The position numbers and the translations under genes were made by a program. Below the pieces are notes generated by a model. The model did no database searches. It was not told where the DNA came from and was given only the letters and a program-made list of their open reading frames with translations. Below, piece by piece: positions 1 through 8,850 of a stretch of DNA of 64,000 nucleotides. Positions within the stretch are counted from its first letter, which is position 1, and every line of letters begins with the position of its first letter. Source of the DNA: Limnospira platensis (GTDB lineage: Bacteria; Cyanobacteriota; Cyanobacteriia; Cyanobacteriales; Microcoleaceae); assembly GCF_046480435.1 (NCBI RefSeq), contig NZ_PKGC01000002.1; one strand, 5' to 3'.

Positions 1-25
1 GATACCAGGATATTGGTAAACCCGC

Positions 26-129
26 CCCACCTAACCGGCCCACCTAACCGGCCTACCTAACCGGCCCACCTAACCGGCCCACCTAACCGGCCCACCTAAC
101 CGGCCCACCTAACCGGCCCACCTAACCCG
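26..129. repeat. 13-bp tandem repeat array, 8 units
   Basis: The unit CCCACCTAACCGG is repeated head to tail eight times with no spacers. Unit 3 carries one C-to-T change and the last unit is degenerate at its 3' end. The array directly abuts AACCCGCCCC at 19-28, the right arm of a dispersed hairpin family also seen at 43754-44104 and 62755-62811. No open frame or promoter is evident. From the end of the array to the pirin gene at 283 the DNA is AT-rich and I see nothing else in it. Confidence 0.95.
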
Positions 130-282
130 TGCCCTCTTTTTGTAACGGGGAACTAATTATTGATTATTAATTGCCAATTATCCATTATTCCCGAATGGTT
201 GATTAACCAGATAATCCGGTTGTGTATTAAAATCTCAATAGTTGCCCACAAATCACGCTTTATCTAAAGCCGGGATAATTTT

Positions 283-1020
283 ATGATCCAAATTCGTCAT
301 AGTGGCGATCGCGGCCAAGTACAGTTAGACTGGCTAGATAGTCGCCATACCTTTTCCTTTGGTCAATACTATGATCCCAATCATATTAATTTCGCTACCC
401 TGCGAGTCATTAATGAGGACCATATCCAACCCAGAGGCGGATTTAAAACCCACTCCCATCAAGATATGGAAATCATTACCTATGTGTTATCAGGGACCCT
501 AGAACATAAAGATAGCCTCGGTAATGGTTCGGTAATTCAGCCGGGAGAAGTTCAACGAATGACGGCAGGAACTGGCATTTATCATAGCGAATTTAATGGG
601 TCGGAAAATCAACCAGTTCACCTGTTGCAAATTTGGATTATTCCTAATGAAAAGGGACTCCCCCCTAGTTATGAACAAAAAGCCTTTTCTGAGGCTGAAC
701 AGTGGGGAAAACTGCAATTATTGGGGTCTCCTGACGGTCGGAAAGGTTCGGTCACTATTCATCAGGATGTGGAACTATATGGGGCTAAATTAACCACCGA
801 AGAACACCATATCGATTATACCATAAAACCGGGAAGAGTTGCCTGGATTCAAATAGCTAGGGGTTCGGTAATTTTAGGCGATCGCCCTCTCGACCAGGGA
901 GATGGAGTCGCCATAACTCCCCCCGCCGATGAACCCTATATAATCCAATTAACGGGCACATCAGACCCGGCGGAAATCCTGCTATTTGATTTAGCCTTAC
1001 CCTCAGTTTCTACTAACTAG
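283..1020 (+). CDS. Pirin family protein (bicupin, YhhW-like)
   Basis: A 245-aa protein with the pirin layout: an N-terminal cupin carrying the metal ligands His57, His59, His101 and Glu103 (motifs THSHQDMEI and YHSEFN), followed by a degenerate C-terminal cupin. Some bacterial pirins oxidise quercetin and others act as redox or regulatory partners, so the substrate here cannot be assigned. Its length is normal for the family. It lies 6 bp upstream of a flavin reductase gene on the same strand, which suggests a two-gene redox operon. The ATG start has only a weak ribosome binding site. Family assignment is secure; catalytic activity is inferred. Confidence 0.9.
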   Translation: MIQIRHSGDRGQVQLDWLDSRHTFSFGQYYDPNHINFATLRVINEDHIQPRGGFKTHSHQDMEIITYVLSGTLEHKDSLGNGSVIQPGEVQRMTAGTGIYHSEFNGSENQPVHLLQIWIIPNEKGLPPSYEQKAFSEAEQWGKLQLLGSPDGRKGSVTIHQDVELYGAKLTTEEHHIDYTIKPGRVAWIQIARGSVILGDRPLDQGDGVAITPPADEPYIIQLTGTSDPAEILLFDLALPSVSTN

Positions 1021-1026
1021 AATATC

Positions 1027-1611
1027 ATGGAAAAAACACCCAAAATTTTAGCATTTGCTGGCAGTAAACGAGAGGCTTCCTTGCATAAAAAACTGGTCAA
1101 AATTGCCGCTGCAGGTGCAAGACAAGCCGGGGCAGAAGTTACTTTTATCGACTTCCAAGATTTGCCCATGCCGCTGTTTGACCAAGACTTACAGGACCGG
1201 GAAGGATTACCGGAAACGGTGCTGCAATTTAAGCAATTATTGAAAACTCATGACGGCTTTTTAATTGCCTCTCCTGAATACAATAGTTCAATTACTCCTT
1301 TACTGAAAAATGCGATTGATTGGGCTTCCCGTTCGGAACCGGGAGAACCTCCTTTAGCCTTAACCTGTTTTCGGGGAAAAGTAGCTGCTTTAATGGCAAC
1401 TTCTCCGGGTGGTTTAGGAGGTTTAAGAGGCTTGTTTCATGTGCGGTCTATTTTAGAAAGTATTGGTGTCTTAGTAATTCCCGAACAGAAGACTTTACCC
1501 AATGGTTATCAGATTTTTGACACTGATGGCAATCTGAAAGATGAACAACAACAGCAGGATGTGTTAGGATTAGGAGAAAGCCTGACCTCCCTACTGAAAA
1601 AATTGCTGTAA
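1027..1611 (+). CDS. NADPH-dependent FMN reductase family protein
   Basis: A 194-aa flavodoxin-fold protein. The N-terminal AFAGSKREASLHKKL matches the FMN-phosphate loop of the FMN_red family, and the central SPEYNSSITPLLKNAIDW is the second flavin-contacting signature (as in ArsH, ChrR and azoreductase-like proteins). Such enzymes use NAD(P)H to reduce flavins, quinones or metals in the cytosol; the true substrate is unknown. It follows the pirin gene by 6 bp, so the two are probably co-transcribed. A hairpin downstream (1639-1675) may end the message. Confidence 0.9.
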   Translation: MEKTPKILAFAGSKREASLHKKLVKIAAAGARQAGAEVTFIDFQDLPMPLFDQDLQDREGLPETVLQFKQLLKTHDGFLIASPEYNSSITPLLKNAIDWASRSEPGEPPLALTCFRGKVAALMATSPGGLGGLRGLFHVRSILESIGVLVIPEQKTLPNGYQIFDTDGNLKDEQQQQDVLGLGESLTSLLKKLL

Positions 1612-1638
1612 ATATCCCCTTTAAATGTGGGGTGGGTT

Positions 1639-1675
1639 GCGTCAGAAATAATTTCCGCCTGTTCGGGTCTGACGC
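1639..1675. repeat. Dispersed GCGTCAGA/TCTGACGC hairpin
   Basis: A perfect 8-bp inverted repeat (GCGTCAGA at 1639-1646, TCTGACGC at 1668-1675) lies between the flavin reductase and a convergent methyltransferase gene. The same arms, in the form GGTGCGTCAG/CTGACGCACC, form the core of the 80-bp tandem unit at 16295-16689. It is therefore a single-copy member of a dispersed REP-like family. It could also act as a transcription end, but no T-tract follows. Confidence 0.75.
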
Positions 1676-1691
1676 TACCCCGAAGGGATGC

Positions 1692-2399
1692 CTATCTGGA
1701 TTTAGTCAAAATGGTAATAAACTCAGATGAGTTTTGAAATAAGCGCTGAACTTCCAAGGGAAAATTAAGGTGATTTTTCAGAGTTACTAATAAATCCAAA
1801 AAGTCCCGAGACTCCCACACATGGAAATGAATGCTATAATCCCGTTTAATTAACTTTTTGACAATATCCTGAACCTGATATTTATCAGTTTCTTTAAGCA
1901 CTAATTCCGCCCATTCTTGATAGTGACTTTCCTTTGATTGGTGGGGGCCTTCCTGATAATCTTTCAATAGATGTGCAAAGGAAGTAATGGGTCGATCGCT
2001 ATCAAAAGAGTAGCGTTTGTCGGGAACCGCCAGATAGAGAATGCCGCCTTTTTTGATAACCCGGAGTAGATTTTCAATGGTGCTAATCGGGTCTTGACAA
2101 TGTTCAATAAAATGATTAGCAATGACAAAATCCTGGCTGGCTTCCTCAACAGTTTGGAGATGTTCTCCATTGTCAATAATATCAACCTCAACTAAGGGTT
2201 CATCAGCCAACTCAGGATAATGCCGTCTGAGGTCTGCTACCGAGAGGCGATCGACATATTTAATTCTGGCAGTTTCTGGTACAGCCAGAGGGTGATTAAG
2301 GGCTCCCACTTCAATGCCATCTCCATGGAGATACTGATTAGCAAAAAATCTACGATACTGATAAAGTAAGGGTTCCGCCTCTATAGTTTCCGTTGACAT
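1692..2399 (-). CDS. Class I SAM-dependent methyltransferase
   Basis: A 235-aa protein with a Rossmann-type methyltransferase core. GDGIEVGAL near residue 26 is motif I, VEVDIID near residue 70 is the acidic loop, and FVIANHFIEHCQDP near residue 87 is the post-II region typical of methyltransferase-11 proteins. LRVIKKGGILYLAVP follows as motif III. The substrate is unknown. It is divergently oriented to a sulfotransferase-methyltransferase fusion and a GT4 glycosyltransferase, so a role in modifying surface glycan or a secreted small molecule is plausible but inferred. Confidence 0.85.
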   Translation of the reverse strand: MSTETIEAEPLLYQYRRFFANQYLHGDGIEVGALNHPLAVPETARIKYVDRLSVADLRRHYPELADEPLVEVDIIDNGEHLQTVEEASQDFVIANHFIEHCQDPISTIENLLRVIKKGGILYLAVPDKRYSFDSDRPITSFAHLLKDYQEGPHQSKESHYQEWAELVLKETDKYQVQDIVKKLIKRDYSIHFHVWESRDFLDLLVTLKNHLNFPLEVQRLFQNSSEFITILTKSR

Positions 2400-2534
2400 A
2401 CTTTCAATAACAACACAGCTAGATGATTCAGTATTTTTCAGGCGATCGCCAAAACACTGTCCTGGATGTGGTGATTGTAGCTGAATTTAGGGTAAGATGG
2501 CTAGAGAAATTGGCCATTGAGGAAATAGTAAATA

Positions 2535-4127
2535 GTGGTAATCGAACCCGGAGAGAGTCCTTGGTCTTTGACCCCAGATAAAACTAAAGCGATCGCACCA
2601 CCGCCGCACTTTATAATTATCGGAACCCAGAAAGGCGGGACAAATTCTCTGTATCAGTATCTCTGTCAACATCCGCAAATTCTCCCCGCCGCCAGCAAAG
2701 AAATTCACTATTTCACCCTCAACTACCATCAACCGGCGCAGTGGTATCAATCCCAATTTCCCCGTCTCAGCCACCCCCAGCAACTAACCGGGGAAGGGTC
2801 GCCCTATTATCTATATCATCCCGCAGTTCCCCAGAGACTGCACCAATATTATCCCCAGGTGAAATTAATTGTGCTACTGCGGAACCCCGTAGACCGCGCC
2901 ATTTCTCACTATTACTGGGAAGTCAAGCTAGGCTGTGAACCCCTATGCTTAGAAAAAGCGATCGCAGCCGAAGCCCAACGCCTGGAAGGGGAACAACAAA
3001 AACTCAGCGCCAACGGAACCTATTACAGTTTCAACCATCAACACTATAGTTACCTTGACCGAGGCATCTATGTCCAACAATTACAAAGATGGATGGCAAT
3101 ATTTCCCAGATCCCAATTTCTGATGATCCGCAGCGAAGATCTATACAGCAACCCCGAAACCGTAGTTAACCAAGTATTTAACTTCCTAGACCTTCCCCCT
3201 TATCACCAAGGCCACTACAATCGCTACAATGCTGGGAACTATTCCCCAGTTTCCCCGCAGTTGCGCCAACAATTGCAGGCTTACTTCCAGCCCTACAATC
3301 TCAAACTACGAGAATTTCTAGGCCAAGATTTAGGTTGGGATAGTCACGATAAGTTAAACCCATCAACTGTACCCCCCCAGGAGGTTAAACCCAAAACCGT
3401 GAGCGATACCATGAAAATAGACTATGAAGGCGCTTGGGATGACTACGCCCAAACGTGGGTAAGTACCAACCCCGACTTTAATCATATCGGTGATGAGTGG
3501 ATTGGTAAAGCCGCAGGAGCGGCCCAATCACGGGCGGAGTATGAGCAAATTATAGAAAATACCTTTATCGCCCCCTATATCCAGAAACACCATAGAGTCC
3601 TAGAAATTGGCATTGGCGGCGGAAAAACAGCAGCCCTACTGCTGAAATATTGCGATCGCCTCACCTGTGCTGATATCTCCGAGCAAATGTTACAGGCTAC
3701 CCGCGATCGCCTGGGAGAAGACAGAGTAAACTATGTCAAACTAGATGGCATTACCCTAGACGGCATTCGGCCAGCCTCCCTGGATGTTTGTTTCTGTTAT
3801 GACACCATGGTTCACATCGAACCCCGTGATATTTTTAATTATCTAACCCGCATTCCCCCCCTACTAAAAGGCGATCGCCTGTGTATATTCCACCACACCA
3901 ACACCCTCAGTGACCTCGGTTGGCAGAAATTCCTAGTAGATTGGGATCAGAACCTGCTGGGACGTAGACAAGGAACCGCCTTTTCCATAATGACCGACCA
4001 ACTGATGGCTAAATTTCTCAACCATATCGGCTACGAAATCTTACACCAAGACAGCACCACCGTACCCCGTGACTGCGTTTGGGTCTGTCGCGCCCCCGTT
4101 TCCCCCACAGTCAGCATCACTTCATAG
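2535..4127 (+). CDS. Sulfotransferase-methyltransferase fusion protein
   Basis: A 530-aa two-domain protein. Residues 20-265 form a PAPS-dependent sulfotransferase: FIIIGTQKGGTNSL (26-39) is the 5'-phosphosulfate loop and LRNPVDRAISHY (115-126) is the 3'-phosphate motif. A Pro-rich linker (about 270-290) leads to a SAM methyltransferase with motif I VLEIGIGGG (355-363) and motif II CADISEQML. The frame uses GTG at 2535 and I see no ribosome binding site that settles the start. It is followed after 18 bp by a glycosyltransferase gene, so it probably decorates an exopolysaccharide, lipid or oligosaccharide with sulfate and methyl groups. Domain calls are firm; the acceptor is unknown. Confidence 0.88.
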   Translation: MVIEPGESPWSLTPDKTKAIAPPPHFIIIGTQKGGTNSLYQYLCQHPQILPAASKEIHYFTLNYHQPAQWYQSQFPRLSHPQQLTGEGSPYYLYHPAVPQRLHQYYPQVKLIVLLRNPVDRAISHYYWEVKLGCEPLCLEKAIAAEAQRLEGEQQKLSANGTYYSFNHQHYSYLDRGIYVQQLQRWMAIFPRSQFLMIRSEDLYSNPETVVNQVFNFLDLPPYHQGHYNRYNAGNYSPVSPQLRQQLQAYFQPYNLKLREFLGQDLGWDSHDKLNPSTVPPQEVKPKTVSDTMKIDYEGAWDDYAQTWVSTNPDFNHIGDEWIGKAAGAAQSRAEYEQIIENTFIAPYIQKHHRVLEIGIGGGKTAALLLKYCDRLTCADISEQMLQATRDRLGEDRVNYVKLDGITLDGIRPASLDVCFCYDTMVHIEPRDIFNYLTRIPPLLKGDRLCIFHHTNTLSDLGWQKFLVDWDQNLLGRRQGTAFSIMTDQLMAKFLNHIGYEILHQDSTTVPRDCVWVCRAPVSPTVSITS

Positions 4128-4145
4128 CCCAACTATTCCTTCATT

Positions 4146-5408
4146 ATGCGAGCATTATTCCTACATCCCAACTTTCCCGCCCAATATCGACATATTATCA
4201 CCGCCCTCGGTGCGGACCCCAACAATCAAATCATCTTCGGGACCAAATACGAACGCCCAGAATGGAAAATTCCCGGAGTTACTAAGGCCCTATTCACCCC
4301 CAACCGCGAAAGCGCCCCGGAAACTCACCAATATTTGCGGGGAATAGAAAGTGCTGTAATATATGGTCAAGCCGTGTATCGGATGGCTGAGAAACTCAAA
4401 TCCATGGGTTTTGTTCCCGATATCGTCTGCGGTCACTCCGGTTGGGGTCCCACCCTCTTCGTCAAAGAGGTTTTTCCCGATACCCCCTTACTGTGTTATT
4501 TCGAGTGGTTTTATAACGCTAAAGGTTCTGATGCGGACTTTGACCCCGCCGACCCCCTCACCGTTGATGATATGGCTAGAATTAGGGTAAAAAATTGCCC
4601 GATTCTAATTGACCTATACTCCTGTGATTGGGGGATTTCCCCCACCTATTGGCAGCGATCGCAATTTCCCCCGGAACTGCAATCGAAGATTTCCGTCATT
4701 CATGACGGCGTAGATACCACCTATTTCAAACCCGACCCAGACGCTAAATTGGTACTACCTAATTTAGACTTGAGTCAAGTTGATGAGATAGTCACCTATG
4801 TAGCCCGTGGTATGGAACCTTATAGAGGTTTTCCAGAATTTATCGAAGCCGTGGCGTACATACAGGAAAGAAGACCAAACTGCCATGTGGTAGTTGTCGG
4901 ATCAGAGCGAGTTTGCTACGGTAAATCCTTACCCAATGGCATGAGTTACAAAGACAAAATGCTGGCTCAGATCCCCCTGGATCTATCCAGGATTCACTTT
5001 GTCGGTCCGTTGCCCTATGGACAATACCTGAAAGTGATTCAAGCCTCTGCAGTCCATGTATACTTAACTCGACCCTTTGTATTGTCCTGGTCTATGATAG
5101 AAAGCCTTTCCACCGGTTGTCTAGTCATTGGTTCGGACACCCCCCCTATTCGGGAGGTCATTCAAGATGGCTATAACGGCTTACTGGTCGATTTCTTTTC
5201 TCCCAAACAAATCGCCGACCGGGTTGATGAGGTATTAGACCACCCCAACCGCATGGCAGATTTGCGAGTCCGAGCCAGGGAAACAGTTATAGAGCGTTAT
5301 GATCTATCTAAATTGTTGTCAAAACAACTGCAACTGATTGAACAAGTCGCTCAAAAGTCCCGGCCTACCTCTGGGGAACAGATTTCCTCCCAGCCCGTCA
5401 TTGCATAG
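4146..5408 (+). CDS. Glycosyltransferase family 4 (GT-B fold)
   Basis: A 420-aa GT-B enzyme. The N-terminal half starts with the acceptor-domain motif MRALFLHPNFPAQYRHI and contains CGHSGWGPTLF. The C-terminal half has the nucleotide-sugar region with SVIHDGVDTTYF, a PYRGFPEFIEAV segment and the E-X7-E-like stretch near SWSMIESLSTGCLVIGSD, all typical of GT4. It transfers a sugar from a nucleotide donor onto an unknown acceptor at the cytosolic membrane face. Located 18 bp after the sulfotransferase-methyltransferase fusion on the same strand, it is probably in one transcript. Confidence 0.9.
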   Translation: MRALFLHPNFPAQYRHIITALGADPNNQIIFGTKYERPEWKIPGVTKALFTPNRESAPETHQYLRGIESAVIYGQAVYRMAEKLKSMGFVPDIVCGHSGWGPTLFVKEVFPDTPLLCYFEWFYNAKGSDADFDPADPLTVDDMARIRVKNCPILIDLYSCDWGISPTYWQRSQFPPELQSKISVIHDGVDTTYFKPDPDAKLVLPNLDLSQVDEIVTYVARGMEPYRGFPEFIEAVAYIQERRPNCHVVVVGSERVCYGKSLPNGMSYKDKMLAQIPLDLSRIHFVGPLPYGQYLKVIQASAVHVYLTRPFVLSWSMIESLSTGCLVIGSDTPPIREVIQDGYNGLLVDFFSPKQIADRVDEVLDHPNRMADLRVRARETVIERYDLSKLLSKQLQLIEQVAQKSRPTSGEQISSQPVIA

Positions 5409-5913
5409 GCGATCGAGGTTTCCCTAACCCGAAACTTTGACCCCAAATTATCTAATTTGGCGCAGCCAAGTTGGTGGTCATAAATAACATATAATTCCCA
5501 TCAAATAGACCTTTGAGCTAGACGAAAAAAGGAGGAGTTCCCGGCAACAAAATCAAATCTGAGCCAAATCTTATCCGATGCTTATAACGCCTTTTTTGGC
5601 TGAAACTGGCTGAAATAAGGGGTGGGCAGGAACATAGTAGGGATATATTTCGTCCCAAAGCACAAGAGTACCCAAGATAATCTTTAAGAGTAATGATTAC
5701 AAGACAATTCTGGAGAAATTGATCCAAGAACCAATCATAATACACCCAAGCAATCCTAACCACACTACAGACATTGTAGACAGAACAGTGGGGAAGGGAC
5801 TAGACTTGCTGAGGGTAAAAAGGTTAAACTACTGCGGAACAATCTCTGGTGTTTCAGGCAGTGTCTGTAGTCCCAACGGATCAAAAAACATCATTGCGGA
5901 GGAGTGAAACAAA
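5409..5913 (+). other. 505-bp intergenic region with a small hairpin
   Basis: No convincing gene is present; the short open frames on both strands lack coding character. A 7-bp hairpin (CCAAATT at 5443-5449, AATTTGG at 5454-5460, loop ATCT) lies 35 bp after the glycosyltransferase stop and may mark the transcript end, although no T-run follows. The rest is presumably the promoter and leader of the RTX gene, ending in a strong Shine-Dalgarno (GGAGGA) just before 5914. Confidence 0.5.
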
Positions 5914-7908
5914 ATGACATCTGGAAGAGGTCCAACCTTTTTAACTAGCGGACCTGATCAATATAATCAGGACGCACCTTTTGCCCCTAGACCAGACACA
6001 ATCCTGGGTCTTGGAGGAAACGACACGATTACCACCTCAACCCTGGGGGGTAGTCTGGTTTATGGAGATAGCCTAGTTGGCAGCGACCTTAGTGGAAATG
6101 ATGTTCTGGTAGCTCGTGGTCAAGGTGATACCCTATTTGGTGGCCCTGGTAATGACTCTCTGTTAGGTCGTGCCCCTGGGGTAGCTTTAGTGGGTGGAGA
6201 CGGTCGCGATACCATCGTCGCTGAACAACCAGCCACCCTGTATGGGGGAGCCGGAAGAGACTTGCTAGTTGCAGTCTCTGGCGGCAACCTCATGTTTGGG
6301 AATCAGGATGAGGACACGATATTAGGTGGTTTACAGGGTAATGACACCATCTACGGGGGTAAAGGAGATGACCTAATCGGTTTCTACAGCGCCTCTGGTC
6401 AGAGCAATGTTGGTCTAGTGGTTCCCCCTGCCGTTGGTGGTGCTAACCAAGGTAACAACTGGGTTAACGGCAACATTGGCAATGACACGATTGTTGGGAT
6501 CAACACCGGAGATAGTCTCTATGGTGGTCAAGATAATGACTCCATTGTGGGAGTTGGCAGCCTATCCTACCTTTCTGGGGATGAAGGTAACGACACCCTA
6601 AGAATCCAAAACCCCACTGGCTCTATTAGCCCCTTTGATCCTCAGACCGCCTTGGTTGGTGTTACCCAAGTAACCATGATGGGTGGTGCTGGTGATGACT
6701 CAATTATAGGTCCCATCGGCAGATTCGGAGAAGGCCAGAACTTCCTAGATGGTGGTGCTGGTAACGATACGATTATGAGTTTTGCCGCTGAGGATACCCT
6801 ATTGGGCGGCGAGGGAGATGACTTCCTATCCACTAACACTTCAGCGCAACTAACCACCCAGGGTATTAATAGTTCCCTATCAGGTTTTGCGGGAGGTAGC
6901 GTCCTTGATGGTGGTCCTGGTAACGATACCTTGGTATCTGTATTTGCGAGTGACTCACTATTTGGTGGTGATGGCAATGATAGCCTGCTGGGGCGACGCT
7001 TCAGTATCATGGACGGTGGCGATGGCAACAACACCCTGAACGGTGGCGAGTGGTTGCGTACCGGTACTACTCCCCTAGAGGTTAGCCTGTTTGGTGGTGC
7101 TGGTAATGACTTAATTATCGGCGCACAAGGTAGTATCACTAACGTTATCGCTGGTGGGGCTGGTGACGATACTATTGTGTTCGGAACCACCAATGACATC
7201 TTGTTATCTGACACTGCCAATACGCTGGGTAATGACAGTATCACTGCAGCTAATGTTGAATTCTTCAATGAAGGTAATGAGGGCGTCAGCATTACCAACC
7301 TTCAGGGTAACAATACCGTTGAGGGTAGTGAGCGCAATGACCTGCTCGTAACCGGATCAGGTAATGACCTCCTCTTAGGTGGTAATGGCGATGATACTCT
7401 CCTCGGTGGCGCTGGTAATGACTTCCTCTTCGGTGGTAGCGGTAATGATTTACTTGATGGTGGACCTGGAGATGATACCCTCGAAGGTGGCTTCGGTGTT
7501 AACACCTTAGTTGGTGGTGAGGGTGACAACCAGTTCTTCTATCGCTTCAGTGAAGCGGTGAAAACCACTACTAGTGCGGACTTTATTACTGACTTTAATC
7601 AGGGTGGTAATGACCGACTGGTGTTTGTCAGAGACGCTAGTGTTGGTGGCTTTGGCTTTGCTCTGGTTCCGGGAATCAGCAACAGTGAACTTGGACCGAA
7701 CCAGTTTATTTACTTGCCAACTGGCCTGTATCGCGATGCGGATGCCAACATTAATACTCCAGTGCTAATTTATGAACAAGCATCTGGTGTACTGAGGTAC
7801 GATGAAAACGGCAGTCAACCAGAAGGAGTATTTCCTGTTGCTCAGTTCGGTCAACTGCCGGATGGAAACTTCCCACGTATCAGCGCCAGTGACATTCTGA
7901 TTATTTAG
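5914..7908 (+). CDS. RTX-type calcium-binding repeat protein
   Basis: A 664-aa acidic, Gly/Asp/Asn-rich protein made largely of GGxGxD-type nonapeptides (for example GGAGNDTI, GGSGNDLLDGGPGDDTL) from about residue 30 to 540. These fold as calcium-binding parallel beta-rolls outside the cell. The first third has degenerate repeats and the canonical run is at about 470-540. The last 120 residues (from DFITDFNQGGNDRLVF) form a non-repetitive cap typical of type I secreted proteins, and there is no N-terminal signal peptide. A GGAGGA ribosome binding site precedes ATG 5914. No type I secretion genes or catalytic domain are visible, so it may be a surface or matrix protein. Confidence 0.9.
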   Translation: MTSGRGPTFLTSGPDQYNQDAPFAPRPDTILGLGGNDTITTSTLGGSLVYGDSLVGSDLSGNDVLVARGQGDTLFGGPGNDSLLGRAPGVALVGGDGRDTIVAEQPATLYGGAGRDLLVAVSGGNLMFGNQDEDTILGGLQGNDTIYGGKGDDLIGFYSASGQSNVGLVVPPAVGGANQGNNWVNGNIGNDTIVGINTGDSLYGGQDNDSIVGVGSLSYLSGDEGNDTLRIQNPTGSISPFDPQTALVGVTQVTMMGGAGDDSIIGPIGRFGEGQNFLDGGAGNDTIMSFAAEDTLLGGEGDDFLSTNTSAQLTTQGINSSLSGFAGGSVLDGGPGNDTLVSVFASDSLFGGDGNDSLLGRRFSIMDGGDGNNTLNGGEWLRTGTTPLEVSLFGGAGNDLIIGAQGSITNVIAGGAGDDTIVFGTTNDILLSDTANTLGNDSITAANVEFFNEGNEGVSITNLQGNNTVEGSERNDLLVTGSGNDLLLGGNGDDTLLGGAGNDFLFGGSGNDLLDGGPGDDTLEGGFGVNTLVGGEGDNQFFYRFSEAVKTTTSADFITDFNQGGNDRLVFVRDASVGGFGFALVPGISNSELGPNQFIYLPTGLYRDADANINTPVLIYEQASGVLRYDENGSQPEGVFPVAQFGQLPDGNFPRISASDILII

Positions 7909-8010
7909 TGACATAGGGGTTAAGGAGCGATAGGCGATTGGGGTTGGCGTAAGCTACCAAAAGCGATCGCTTCTATCCCTGAAAAATGCCAGACCTCAAT
8001 CTTGTCAATT

Positions 8011-8039
8011 TTCCCCCGAATAGGGGGAATTTTATTTTG
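8011..8039 (+). terminator. Intrinsic terminator after the RTX gene
   Basis: Stem TTCCCCC (8011-8017) pairs with GGGGGAA (8023-8029) around a 5-nt loop, followed by a T-rich tail. It lies about 100 bp after the RTX stop codon and before radC, as expected for a rho-independent terminator. Confidence 0.8.
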
Positions 8040-8114
8040 ATTTAAGAATTACTTGGTCATTGGTGAGCTACAATCCGGGAATGCTTAATCTAACTTACGA
8101 GTGTAAATTATGGC

Positions 8115-8846
8115 ATGACCTACAGCCTCAGAATTGCGGATATCCCTACCAGTGAGAGACCCCGTGAAAGATTAATGGCTTTCGGACCCCAAAGCCTCTC
8201 TACAGCAGAATTAATAGCGATTTTGTTGGGAACAGGTCAGGGAGCCGGGAAACTCTCGTCGGTTGGTCTGGGACAATACATATTAAAGGAACTCAGCCAG
8301 TGTGAGGAAGATCCCCTTTCGGTGATGCGAAATATCAGTGTCGGGGAACTTACTAAAATTCACGGAGTTGGTCCGGCTAAGGCTACTACTATCATAGCTG
8401 CGATCGAATTGGGAAAGCGAGTCTTTCTATCTAAACCCCCGGAATTGACGGTCATTGACAGCCCCCAAGCGGCTGCTAATGCTCTCAGCCATAATTTGAT
8501 GTGGCAGACACAAGAAAGATTTGCTATCTTGTTAATGGATGTGAAAAACCGCCTATTGGGAACTAAGCTGTTGACCATAGGAACGGCTACGGAAACGCTG
8601 GCTCATCCCCGTGAAATTTTCCGGGAGGTACTCAAACACAATGCCACCCGTCTGATTATTGCTCATAATCACCCATCAGGAAATGTTGAACCTAGTCATC
8701 AAGATATCGAGCTGACCCGCCAACTTCTCGAAGGGGGTCAATTCTTGTCTTTACCTATCCTTGACCACCTGATATTAGGTAACGGAGATTATGGGAGTAT
8801 TCGCCAAATGACAAAATTATGGGAAGAATACCCCCAAGGAGAATAG
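8115..8846 (+). CDS. radC: RadC family JAB1/MPN-domain protein
   Basis: A 243-aa protein of normal RadC length. The N-terminal UPF0758 region contains a helix-hairpin-helix (IHGVGPAKATTI, residues 82-93). The C-terminal JAMM metalloprotease-like domain carries the zinc ligands in HNHPSGN (His184, His186) and Asp197. Despite the name, a role in DNA repair is not established; related proteins occur in competence and mobile-element contexts. ATG 8115 is chosen; an ATG at 8110 is out of frame. It converges with treY, leaving only 4 bp between stop codons. Confidence 0.92.
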   Translation: MTYSLRIADIPTSERPRERLMAFGPQSLSTAELIAILLGTGQGAGKLSSVGLGQYILKELSQCEEDPLSVMRNISVGELTKIHGVGPAKATTIIAAIELGKRVFLSKPPELTVIDSPQAAANALSHNLMWQTQERFAILLMDVKNRLLGTKLLTIGTATETLAHPREIFREVLKHNATRLIIAHNHPSGNVEPSHQDIELTRQLLEGGQFLSLPILDHLILGNGDYGSIRQMTKLWEEYPQGE

Positions 8847-8850
8847 GGAA

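Noticed and set aside
5518..5907. Short frames on both strands upstream of the RTX gene
   Set aside because: No coding character; region better explained as promoter and leader.
6642..7529. Long minus-strand open frames opposite the RTX gene
   Set aside because: Antisense shadows of the biased GGxGxD codons; Pro/Ser-rich low-complexity product without a start context.
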